Source: Massilia sp. UMI-21
Lineage (GTDB): Bacteria; Pseudomonadota; Gammaproteobacteria; Burkholderiales; Burkholderiaceae_D
NCBI GenBank assembly: GCA_015277795.1
Contig: CP063848.1
Coordinates: forward strand, 4,650,001-4,714,000
Direction of reading: 5' to 3'
DNA length: 64,000 nucleotides
Below are positions 16,877 through 25,335 of the stretch, in pieces. Under the pieces are notes generated by a model that made no database searches, had not been told where the DNA came from, and saw only the letters and a program-made list of their open reading frames with translations. The position numbers and the translations under genes were made by a program. Each line of letters starts with the position of its first letter. The stretch's first letter is position 1.

Positions 16877-19627
16877 ATGGACCTGAAGGATTTAATACAG
16901 GCATTCGCCGGCTTGTCTGAAGCGAAGCGCCCCATCCGTTTGCGGCTCTCGCAAGAGAAGCAGGTGCTAGACGATGTCTTGCTGGTCAAACGCGTTGCGG
17001 GAAATGAAACGCTATGTGGCGGACTGGAATACCGGCTTCTATGCGTATCGACGCGTTCTGATTTGCCTTTGAAGGAATTCATCGCAGTGCCGATTGAGCT
17101 CCAGTTCGTGACGGACCGCGGGGACGTGCGCGCCGTGTGCGGAATAGTCGCGCAAGCGGCTGCCGGCCAAAGTGATGGCGGTCTGGCGACCTATGAGTTG
17201 GTCGTGCGCGATGCGTTAGCTCTGATGGAGTATCGCACCAACACCCGTGTCTTCCGCAATCAGAATGAGCTGGATATCACCGAAGTTATTCTGCGTGAGT
17301 GGCGCCAGAACAATCCGGTGCTGGCCAAAGCCTTTGACGTGGACTGGTCGCATGTAAAGGGTAGCTATCCCACTCGAGAGTTCACGATGCAGCATAACGA
17401 GTCCGACGCCGCCTTTCTGCGACGGTTATGGAAACGACGTGGCATCGCATGGTTCATGCGCCCCGGTCAAGCTAGCCAGTCGCAAAGTCGGAACATCCCC
17501 GCCCACGCCCTGGTGCTATTCGACGATGCATACACCCTACCGCAAAATGCCGCCGGCGCCGTGCGCTATCACCGTGATGGCAGCACGGAGGATGCGGACA
17601 CCGTTACCGCATGGAGTCCGGTGCGCACACTAAAACCGGGCAATCTTTCTCGCCAAAGCTGGGATTACAAGCAAAGCCGTTCCATGACCAGTAACGCGCC
17701 CTCCCGTATAAATCAGGGCACGATGGGCAACCAGTTCGCGGTCACCCTTGATGATTACTTGGTCGATGTGCCACATGCCGGGAAGGATCACAACGACTAC
17801 CGGCAACTCGGCGAAATGCGCATGAGGCGCCATGAGTACGAATCCAAGTGCTTTTATGGCGAAGGCAATGTGCGCGCCTTATGTGTCGGGGAGTGGATCG
17901 CCTTGACCGGCCATCGAGAAATCGACACGCATCCGTCGAAAGAGCGAGAGTTCATCGTCACGCGCCTGGACATTGATGCAGAAAACAACCTGCCCAAGAC
18001 CGTCGACGAGCAGGTAAAGCGCCTGTTTGCCCTCAACCGCTGGGACGAAAGACCGTACAGCAACGCTCTACAGCAAGCCAGCGAAGAGCGCGGCATGCGT
18101 TACACCAATCGCTTTTCTTGCGTGCGTCGTGGCATTCCAATTGTTCCTTCATTCGACCCTCGAGCCGATTTGCCGCGTCCACAGCTGCAAAGCGCAACTG
18201 TGGTCGGCCCGGCCAACGAAGAAGTGCATTGCGACGAATATGGTCGCGTCAAGGTACGTTTTCCCAGTACCAGACCAGAAGACCACAGCCATGCGCAAGG
18301 TGCCGGCACCAGCGACAGCGACTGGGATTCCGCTTGGGTACGTGTCGCCAGCACCTGGGCCAGCAATCACTGGGGAACAATTACCCTTCCCCGTGTGGGC
18401 GATGAAGTCATCGTCGATTTTTTAGGCGGGGACCCCGACAAGCCCATTATCGTGGCGCAGGTCTACGGCGGCAGAACCAAACCACCTTCATTCAGCCATA
18501 CTGGGGAACTACCCGGAAACAGGTACCTGGCTGGCATCAAGAGCAAGGAAGTGCAAGGTACCCGCTACAACCAGCTGCGGCTAGACGACACGCCAGGGCA
18601 GATCAATGCGCAGCTGTCCTCCCACCATGGGCATAGCGAGCTGAATCTGGGATGGCTCACTCATCCCCGTAATGACGGCAAGGGCGAGGCGCGAGGCGAA
18701 GGGGCTGAGTTGCGCAGCGATTGCGCCGTTGCGGTACGCGGCGCACGAGGCGTACTCATCACGGCTGCTGCGCGCCAGAAAGCCAGCGGCGGGCAACTCG
18801 ACCGTAATGAACTGATTGGCTTGGTGGATGCGCTGCAAGGCGTGCAGCAGCACCTGTCCGAACTGTCGACGACGCATCATGCGGAGGGCACCGACGATAA
18901 AGAGCTCAATCAACTGATCGCTCACCTGAAGCGATGGGAAGCCGGCAGCAACACCGAAGTCGACAGCATGGGCGCCGGGGGTCAACCCGTCGTGGCACTG
19001 TCCGCGCCTGCCGGCGTGGCAGTGACGAGCCAGGACAACATTGCGATCGGCTCGCAAACGCATATCGACATGGTGAGTATCGGCAATACCCAGCTTTCCG
19101 TCGGCAAGAAATTGCTTGCACGCGTATCGGAGAGTATCAGCCTGTTCGCGCATCGCCTCGGCATAAAACTCATCGCCGCCAGCGGCAAGCTGGAAATGCA
19201 GACGCACGGTGACGACATCGAGGTCACATCCGCCAAACGCATCGTGTTAACTGCAGCCGACGAAATCGTGCTGCAGGCGCCCAAACTGCGCTTCGTCGCG
19301 CAAGGTGCTCAAGTGGATATTGGTGGCGGCACCATCACGCAGCAAAGCAGTGGCGAGCACACCATCAAATCGTCGAAGTTCGCTCATATCAAACCGGGAG
19401 GCGGCAGTCCACCTGGCGTGACTTTGCCCAAGAGCGAGCTGGCGCACGATCAGCAAACCGTTCTACGTTGGATTGGAACAGACGAGCCGATGAAGAATCA
19501 ACGCTATCGCATCACGACGGAGGATGGGCGCACGTTCGAGGGGCGCACCGATTCGACCGGGTTGACCGAGCGATTTACGAGTGCCATCCCTTTTGGACAG
19601 TACACGGTCGAAGCGCTAGACGACTGA
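16877..19627 (+). CDS. vgrG: Type VI secretion tip protein VgrG with DUF2345 and C-terminal extension
   Basis: A 916-residue VgrG spike. The gp27-like part is at about 25-400 (MEYRTNTRVFRNQNELDITE, ESDAAFLRRLWKRRGIAWF). The gp5/OB-fold part is at about 430-570 (GPANEEVHCDEYGRVKV, RVGDEVIVDFLGGDPDKPI). A DUF2345 needle region follows at about 640-830. The last 50 residues form an extra beta-rich domain (QRYRITTEDGRTF, FGQYTVEALDD) resembling the transthyretin-like tails that bind effectors in other VgrGs. The start has AGGAAG 6 bases upstream. The lipase effector gene follows 44 bp later. No T6SS sheath, baseplate or ClpV genes are in the window, so this is a detached cargo cluster. GC is lower than the flanking chromosome. 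Confidence 0.95.
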   Translation: MDLKDLIQAFAGLSEAKRPIRLRLSQEKQVLDDVLLVKRVAGNETLCGGLEYRLLCVSTRSDLPLKEFIAVPIELQFVTDRGDVRAVCGIVAQAAAGQSDGGLATYELVVRDALALMEYRTNTRVFRNQNELDITEVILREWRQNNPVLAKAFDVDWSHVKGSYPTREFTMQHNESDAAFLRRLWKRRGIAWFMRPGQASQSQSRNIPAHALVLFDDAYTLPQNAAGAVRYHRDGSTEDADTVTAWSPVRTLKPGNLSRQSWDYKQSRSMTSNAPSRINQGTMGNQFAVTLDDYLVDVPHAGKDHNDYRQLGEMRMRRHEYESKCFYGEGNVRALCVGEWIALTGHREIDTHPSKEREFIVTRLDIDAENNLPKTVDEQVKRLFALNRWDERPYSNALQQASEERGMRYTNRFSCVRRGIPIVPSFDPRADLPRPQLQSATVVGPANEEVHCDEYGRVKVRFPSTRPEDHSHAQGAGTSDSDWDSAWVRVASTWASNHWGTITLPRVGDEVIVDFLGGDPDKPIIVAQVYGGRTKPPSFSHTGELPGNRYLAGIKSKEVQGTRYNQLRLDDTPGQINAQLSSHHGHSELNLGWLTHPRNDGKGEARGEGAELRSDCAVAVRGARGVLITAAARQKASGGQLDRNELIGLVDALQGVQQHLSELSTTHHAEGTDDKELNQLIAHLKRWEAGSNTEVDSMGAGGQPVVALSAPAGVAVTSQDNIAIGSQTHIDMVSIGNTQLSVGKKLLARVSESISLFAHRLGIKLIAASGKLEMQTHGDDIEVTSAKRIVLTAADEIVLQAPKLRFVAQGAQVDIGGGTITQQSSGEHTIKSSKFAHIKPGGGSPPGVTLPKSELAHDQQTVLRWIGTDEPMKNQRYRITTEDGRTFEGRTDSTGLTERFTSAIPFGQYTVEALDD

Positions 19628-19671
19628 CACCAGTAATCCCAGACAAGACGACAAACGAGGCTGAAGGCACA

Positions 19672-21417
19672 ATGACAACCGCAGAATACATGTTACCCGC
19701 GCAACAAAACGATGGTGCCGCTCGGAAAGCTGAAGGCTTTGCGACACCGAAGCAAGACAAGAAGCTGCAGTGCGCCAGGTTCCTCCCCAAGCGGGTGTTG
19801 CCGATCGTTTTTCTGCCCGGGATCATGGGATCGAACTTGCGAATGAGCACACAGCGGCAAAGGGAATTGGATAAAAAGGACAACATTGCATGGCGGCCAG
19901 ATGTTCTCGGGCCAACGAACATAAGCAGTGCCTCCAATGATAGTCCAAGAGGCCGACAACTGAGGCTCGATCCGATGCAGACCACGGTGGACATTTATGA
20001 TCCCGCCGGTCCGATGGACATCAGTGGAGATGGCCGGCATGGCAATGTGACACTCGAAAAGAACTTTCGCTCGCCATTGCTAACGGATGACCCACCAACC
20101 GCGAAAAACCCGCGTAGCGCGGTACAAAAGGCCCGTGCGCGAGGCTGGGGCGAGGTCTTTTTCAAAAGCTATGGGGAGCTGCTACAACATCTCGAGTCGC
20201 GCCTCAATAATACATTCTCCGAAGGTAAGCTGCGACAGGAATGGCGCGACGTCGTGGGCGTAGATCCTCGCGTCTGGGAAAGCGATCCCAGTTTGCCGCA
20301 GTCGGCATTAACGGAAGGCGAACTCAAGAAAATCGCTACTGGCTGCTGGTTCGCTGTGTACGCGTTCGGATACAACTGGCTGCAATCCAACGGGGACAGC
20401 GCCAGAATCATCGCCAAGCGCGTCAGCCAGCTGATGGACGATCTCAACCAGTCAGGCTACGAGTGCAAGCAAGTGATCGTCGTAACTCACTCCATGGGCG
20501 GGTTGGTCGGCCGAGCACTGGTCCACCCGAAGTATGGAAATCTGCAGGACAAGGTGTTGGGCATTGTCCATGGCGTCATGCCCGCCATCGGTGCCCCAGC
20601 CGCCTACAGACGCATGAGGGCCGGGTTCGAGGATGCCGGCATGATGTTTGGCCCAGAAAACAGTCTTGGCGCCAAGGTGGCCGGCAATTATGGCGACGAG
20701 GTGACAGCAGTTCTGGCGAATGCACCAGGGGGATTGGAATTATTACCGACCACGTCCTATAGTAATCGCTGGTTGCGCGTGACGCACAATGGACGCGACC
20801 TGGATGCATGGCCGAAACAAGGAGATCCCTACAGTGAGATCTATAAGGTGCGAGGCAAGTGGTATTCACTGTTTCGGGAAAACTGGATCAACCCGTCAGG
20901 ACTGCCTCCAAGACTAGGCGGTGGCACTTTCGAGCGGACGTGCGACTATCTCGATAAGGCCCAGGGTTTCCACCGACATATCGATAAAACGTTTCATCCC
21001 AACAGTTACGCACATTACGGTGCTGACCAAGCGCGGCGGAGCTTTGGTGAAGTCATATGGGAAATAGACAAGAACTGCGCTGATCCGACGGGCTGGCAAG
21101 ATTGGCCCATCCTTGGTGACACGAAGCAAGGGCGAGTGGAACTCGTTCGATGGGATCCTCTCAGCAGCAAAGCCTTCAAAATTGTAGATTTTGAGGTACC
21201 CAAGCCGATATATGCAACTATTCTTCCGCCTTCGGCGCCAGGCGACCAAACCGTTCCAGCGAAATCTGCCGACCATCAGCTGAAGAGTGGAACGTTCAAG
21301 GGCGTGTTCCGCCAAAACGGTTACGAACACCAAGCAAGTTACAAAAATCCTCGGGCAATTGCATCGACGTTGTACAGCATTATGCGCATCGCTCAGACGG
21401 CTACATGGAAATGCTGA
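19672..21417 (+). CDS. Probable T6SS lipase effector (alpha/beta hydrolase, Tle4-like)
   Basis: A 581-residue alpha/beta hydrolase. LPIVFLPGIMGSNLRM near 43-58 is the oxyanion/lid-side signature of LCAT/PGAP1-type lipases. The nucleophile elbow is VVTHSMGGLVGR with Ser274. A plausible triad is completed by Asp525 (PGDQTVP) and His553 (GYEHQAS). There is no signal peptide, as expected for T6SS cargo. It lies between vgrG and a Tli4-like immunity gene, which points to the Tle4 type of phospholipase effector; the exact Tle class needs a profile search. The ATG at 19672 has only a weak upstream site but matches the gap after vgrG. Expected target: membrane phospholipids of neighbouring bacteria. 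Confidence 0.85.
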   Translation: MTTAEYMLPAQQNDGAARKAEGFATPKQDKKLQCARFLPKRVLPIVFLPGIMGSNLRMSTQRQRELDKKDNIAWRPDVLGPTNISSASNDSPRGRQLRLDPMQTTVDIYDPAGPMDISGDGRHGNVTLEKNFRSPLLTDDPPTAKNPRSAVQKARARGWGEVFFKSYGELLQHLESRLNNTFSEGKLRQEWRDVVGVDPRVWESDPSLPQSALTEGELKKIATGCWFAVYAFGYNWLQSNGDSARIIAKRVSQLMDDLNQSGYECKQVIVVTHSMGGLVGRALVHPKYGNLQDKVLGIVHGVMPAIGAPAAYRRMRAGFEDAGMMFGPENSLGAKVAGNYGDEVTAVLANAPGGLELLPTTSYSNRWLRVTHNGRDLDAWPKQGDPYSEIYKVRGKWYSLFRENWINPSGLPPRLGGGTFERTCDYLDKAQGFHRHIDKTFHPNSYAHYGADQARRSFGEVIWEIDKNCADPTGWQDWPILGDTKQGRVELVRWDPLSSKAFKIVDFEVPKPIYATILPPSAPGDQTVPAKSADHQLKSGTFKGVFRQNGYEHQASYKNPRAIASTLYSIMRIAQTATWKC

Positions 21418-21428
21418 AAAGGACATTT

Positions 21429-22916
21429 ATGCGCGTATTAACACGTCTTCACATTGTTCCTCTTGCCGCCGTGCTCTTGATGCTTGCTGCCTGCGATCGT
21501 ACTCCAAAAGAATGGAAGACCCCTAATATGACTACACTTACGCCCCGCCTCCAGGCCGTGTTCCAGAAAACCAAGACCGTCTGCTTTGGAAGATTCATGG
21601 TCGATTTGCCGTCCTCGGCAACCGTAGCCTGGGGGGAAACTGATGTGTCACTTGGTATAAGCGTACTCCCTAATGGCGTAGATGAAGTTGAGAACCTGGC
21701 GCAGAAATTTATCGATGAACTCACCAGCGAAAAGGCCATCAACCACGATGACGTCCCCTTGCTACTGTCGGTAGAGCACGTACCCCAACCGGAAGGCAAA
21801 GTCGTTATCGGTTACGAAGATTTTCAGGCCATCAATGGGCTCAAGATCAACGGGTACTTCAGGCTGAATAATGACGGCATTGTCATTAATGCACGTCCTC
21901 TAAGGAACGACAAAGATGGAACTGTATCACTCATCAAGAGCATCGCCCGGCGCCTGAAGCAACGTTCTGAAAACGACATTCCGGTTGAGCCCGGCAACTG
22001 TATCGAACATGCCTTCCTCCCTGACAACCCGGCTCCAGGCGAGGAACCGCCTGTAGAACTCATTCGTATCGGTTTTCGATTGAAGGAGTTTCCTGACACG
22101 CACCTCTCGATTTTTGTTGGACCGTCAAATCCCCATTACGAAGAGAGCCACTCGTTGGAGTGGCGGCTCACTCAGCTCGAGAAGAACCAGAAAGCCCAGG
22201 ATCCCGACAATCCGCTGATAAAAACTAAAGACTTGCGCAGAGGAGTGCGGCAGATCCACGACTGGCTGAACGGCTTCGAAGCCCTGTCACGTACCCCGGA
22301 ACAGGCGGAAATACGCTCGATCCATGATTTCGCCATGGATTTCAGAGGTGTGCCGTCGGACCCGTTGAAACCTTATGTAGAAATACAGATGCAGACCGGC
22401 GTTGCCGACAACGTCGCCGGCGCAACCAAAGCTAGCCTGACTGACGAAGAAGCCATCGCGGTTTGGGATAAGATCACCAGCACTATCCGCGTGCGCCCAA
22501 CCGGCGCCGCGGCAGTCAAGACGACCGAAACGGACTCTGCCCCCCAGCTTCCACTCGGCGAGCTTGCAGCAACTGGCCGCGCGTGCCCGCAAACGGGCTG
22601 GTGGGTGCCGGATGAACCGAAAGATACGCAGGGTGATCGGCGGCAGCACATCAAGGCAGGCGAGCGTATGCCGCATGTGATATCGCTGGGCGAACCGTCC
22701 ATATGGCAAAAGCTCAAGGGAGAAAAGCCCACTTACCGTACGGCGACGGTGTGGAAACTAGTCAGCTATGACGACGCTCCAGTTTATGTCGACACGATCG
22801 CGGAGACGCCAACAATCGCACAAGTTTCTCCCGACAACTTCGCCGCCAAAGACGCTGGTGACAGCACAACTGAATGCCGTCGGAACGACGAAACCTTACA
22901 GCAGAAGAAGGGTTAA
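21429..22916 (+). CDS. Tli4-like T6SS immunity lipoprotein
   Basis: A 495-residue protein with a lipoprotein signal (MRVLTRLHIV...LMLAAC), lipidated Cys22 and Asp at +2. In E. coli an Asp at +2 retains lipoproteins in the inner membrane, so a periplasm-facing inner-membrane position is likely if this species follows that rule. The mature start KTVCFGRFMVDLPSSATV is typical of Tli4-family N-terminal domains, and the second half (KTYRT-like, PTYRTATVWKLVSYDDAP) suits the Tli4 C-terminal domain. It would neutralise the lipase encoded 11 bp upstream. The ATG at 21429 is preferred over 21405 because AAAAGGA precedes it at good spacing and it avoids overlap with the effector stop. Confidence 0.82.
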   Translation: MRVLTRLHIVPLAAVLLMLAACDRTPKEWKTPNMTTLTPRLQAVFQKTKTVCFGRFMVDLPSSATVAWGETDVSLGISVLPNGVDEVENLAQKFIDELTSEKAINHDDVPLLLSVEHVPQPEGKVVIGYEDFQAINGLKINGYFRLNNDGIVINARPLRNDKDGTVSLIKSIARRLKQRSENDIPVEPGNCIEHAFLPDNPAPGEEPPVELIRIGFRLKEFPDTHLSIFVGPSNPHYEESHSLEWRLTQLEKNQKAQDPDNPLIKTKDLRRGVRQIHDWLNGFEALSRTPEQAEIRSIHDFAMDFRGVPSDPLKPYVEIQMQTGVADNVAGATKASLTDEEAIAVWDKITSTIRVRPTGAAAVKTTETDSAPQLPLGELAATGRACPQTGWWVPDEPKDTQGDRRQHIKAGERMPHVISLGEPSIWQKLKGEKPTYRTATVWKLVSYDDAPVYVDTIAETPTIAQVSPDNFAAKDAGDSTTECRRNDETLQQKKG

Positions 22917-22919
22917 GCG

Positions 22920-23186
22920 ATGCGGAACGTGATTCGTCTTGGCGACCCCACGTCTCATGGCGGCAAGGTCGAGAGCGTCGGCGCGAATTATTTTACGGTT
23001 AACGGCATTCCAGTTGCTCGCGTCGGCGATGTATGCAGTTGCCCCATCAAAGGACATGACAACTGCACCATTGCGGAAGGAGAATCAGATCACGTTATTG
23101 ATGGCGTTGCCGTCGCCTACGATGGGCATAAGACCACTTGTGGTGCCACCTTGATCGCTACCGTAGGGAACTTTGGTGGGCAATAA
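22920..23186 (+). CDS. PAAR-domain T6SS spike-tip protein
   Basis: An 88-residue PAAR protein (RNVIRLGDPTSHGGKVES, VNGIPVARVGDVCSCPIKG, HVIDGVAVAYDGHKTTCGA). Such proteins cap the VgrG trimer with a sharp, metal-binding tip; the conserved His and Cys residues are in place. No C-terminal effector domain is fused. It starts 3 bp after the immunity-gene stop, with AAGGG upstream, completing a vgrG-effector-immunity-PAAR operon. Confidence 0.93.
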   Translation: MRNVIRLGDPTSHGGKVESVGANYFTVNGIPVARVGDVCSCPIKGHDNCTIAEGESDHVIDGVAVAYDGHKTTCGATLIATVGNFGGQ

Positions 23187-23222
23187 TTCAAGAACAACCT
23201 CTACTTTTAGCGTGCTCTAAAA

Positions 23223-23819
23223 ATGGGGGGATTACCGCTGAAGGTCTTCAATGAACTGAAGAACCGCGGACTGGACGATGTCCTGATCGCTGTCGTCGAC
23301 GGCCTGCGCGGCTTCCCCGAAGCCATCGAAGCGGTGTATCCCCAGGCGCAGATCCAGACCTGCATCGTGCACCTGATCCGTAATTCGACAACCCTGGCGG
23401 CTTGGAAGGACCGCAAGGAGCTGGCAGCGGCCTTGAAACCCGTCTACCAGGCCGCCAACGCCGACCTGGCCGAAGCGGCGCTGGACGCGTTTGCGGCCGG
23501 GCCCTGGGGCACCAAATTCCCGACTGTGGCAGCGATGTGGCGGCGCCAATGGCAGCAGGTGATTCCTTTCTTCGCCTATCCGCCGGAAGTGCGCACAATT
23601 ATCTACACGACCAACGCCATCGAGAGCTTGCATATGCGCCTTCGGAAGATCGTCAAGAACCGTGGCCACTTCCCCAGCGACGAAGCGGCGACCAAATTAC
23701 TCTTCCTGGCCTTGCGCAATATCGAGAAAGACTGGAAGATGCCGCAGCGTACCTGGAAGCAGGCTGCCAACCAGTTCGCCATCATGTTCGGCGAACGCTT
23801 CACAAACGCCATTACCTAA
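23223..23819 (+). pseudogene. Truncated IS256-family transposase
   Basis: The 198 residues correspond to the C-terminal half of an IS256/Mutator-type transposase of about 400 residues. The second catalytic Asp (LIAVVDGLRGFPEAI) and the catalytic Glu (YTTNAIESLHMRLRKIV) are present, along with the usual KNRGHFPSDEAA. The first catalytic Asp and the DNA-binding N-terminus are absent, so the product cannot transpose. It shows the T6SS module boundary was reached by an insertion sequence. Confidence 0.85.
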
Positions 23820-23862
23820 CTACGAATTCTGACCCCGCACACAGAATTTCTGACAGGTCCCT
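23223..23862 (+). mobile_element. IS256-family insertion sequence remnant (3' part)
   Basis: Remnant of an IS256-type element directly downstream of the T6SS module. It keeps the last half of the transposase gene and a probable right inverted repeat at about 23830-23862 (ACACAGAATTTCTGACAGGT). The left end and transposase N-terminal half are missing; the break lies near 23236, just before the conserved K-V-F-N-E-L segment. Confidence 0.8.
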
Positions 23863-24078
23863 ATCGCCCGAACATTTGCAGGAAATCCGTCACCTAAATC
23901 CACTAGCACGCCTTACAGTGCTCAAGCAAACGCGGAGTTGCTCCGATGACAGCAGCCCGATAGACTGAATCGTTGCCAATTGCACCCAATCGCCAGGCGC
24001 CGACGTTACAGGTGGAGCTGACACATGAGTAAATTAGGTCAGCACTAGCTTCTAAACGCACTACTCTCTCCCTGAAGA
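23863..24078. other. Gap between IS remnant and DUF2971 gene
   Basis: About 215 bp of lower-GC sequence with no recognisable gene or repeat. It may be debris from the same insertion history. Confidence 0.4.
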
Positions 24079-24972
24079 ATGAACACTATATTCAAATCTA
24101 CTCTTGCAGACTTAGTGGTGGCTACGCCTCCACCGCTCATTTATCACTACACGTCGCACGACGGATTGTTAGGAGTATTGCGTAATAAGCAGGTGTGGGC
24201 GACTAATATACGTTTCTTAAATGATGCCAGCGAAGGGCGGCATGCTGTCGAATATGCGCAGAACGCGATCGAGAATAAGATAAACCGAGGGAACCTAACT
24301 GCCGAAAAAATCGCTGCGCTAGAAGCAATGAAAAAAGCGGCCGGTACTGCTGCAGCAAGGCACTACACCGCCTCGTTTTCAGAAGAGGGAAACTTGCTTT
24401 CTCAGTGGCGTGCTTACTGTCCACCTAACGGTGGATATGCACTAGGGGTTCCAGCAGGACAACTGGTTGCGATGGCCCGTGAGCAGAATTTCTGGTTAGT
24501 CCCTTGCATCTATGACCATAAATTAAAATACAAGTTAATCAGCGCTCTGATTGAGCGACATTTAGAGTATTTCACCAGTGGACAAACTTCACTCAGCTCT
24601 CCCACAAATTGGTGGACAGACGTCGGCTGGCAATTCGCACAGGATTTAGCACAAACTGGATGTGTATTCAAACATTCTTCTTTTTCGGAAGAAAAAGAAT
24701 GGCGTCTCATCTCGGGAGTGATTGATGAGACCAAAACACAAATTGATTTTCGAACATCAGCATCGCGACTAGTTCCATATTTAAAATTCAACCTTGTGAG
24801 CGACAAAAACCCCTTTTTGGCTGAACATGATGGCGTGAAATTCCAAATAATGGCAGGACCGACAAGCGACCGCGATCTAGCATCACTTGCGACACAATTT
24901 GCCAGTACTACGCTATTACCAGGATCATCCTTTGGAGTATCAGAAATTCCCTATCGTTCAGGTAGAAACTAG
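24079..24972 (+). CDS. DUF2971 family protein
   Basis: A 297-residue cytoplasmic protein with the DUF2971 pattern: an N-terminal IYHYTSHDGLLGVLRNK and WATNIRFLNDASEG, a central FSEEGNLLSQWRAY with GGYALG, and a later FKHSSFSEEKEWRLI. The family is widespread and uncharacterised, and is often found in variable genome regions. GC is clearly lower than the core genome nearby, so it was probably acquired with the island. No role in the T6SS module can be claimed. The start at 24079 has a weak GAAGA upstream. Confidence 0.8.
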   Translation: MNTIFKSTLADLVVATPPPLIYHYTSHDGLLGVLRNKQVWATNIRFLNDASEGRHAVEYAQNAIENKINRGNLTAEKIAALEAMKKAAGTAAARHYTASFSEEGNLLSQWRAYCPPNGGYALGVPAGQLVAMAREQNFWLVPCIYDHKLKYKLISALIERHLEYFTSGQTSLSSPTNWWTDVGWQFAQDLAQTGCVFKHSSFSEEKEWRLISGVIDETKTQIDFRTSASRLVPYLKFNLVSDKNPFLAEHDGVKFQIMAGPTSDRDLASLATQFASTTLLPGSSFGVSEIPYRSGRN

Positions 24973-25087
24973 TAACTTTTAAACTTCGTCGTCTTAGGTC
25001 ATCAGATCCGTGCCCAACCGTCGCCGGTTGTTCAGCGTTCTAATCACGGTTGCCCTTCCGTTGAACCTTTGAGAGAGAAGAAAACAA

Positions 25088-25119
25088 ACAAGGGGTTGCG
25101 CAATCACGCAACCCCTTGT
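25088..25119 (-). terminator. Rho-independent terminator after tRNA-Ile
   Basis: A perfect 13-bp stem (ACAAGGGGTTGCG / CGCAACCCCTTGT) with a 6-base loop. On the minus strand it is followed by TTGTTTTC, downstream of the tRNA gene. On the plus strand TTTTAA follows, so it may also stop transcription from the DUF2971 gene. Confidence 0.82.
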
Positions 25120-25134
25120 TTTTAATTGAAAATT

Positions 25135-25213
<79 letters not shown>

Positions 25214-25335
25214 AGAAATCGGGACAGTGACAAGAAAGTGATCTCGCCACCTGCTTCAGCGGCGCGGAACCGTGAATCAGAATGGCGAGAGGATATTGCT
25301 TTTACTACAGGCACGTCAAGGCTCGATTACAACAA

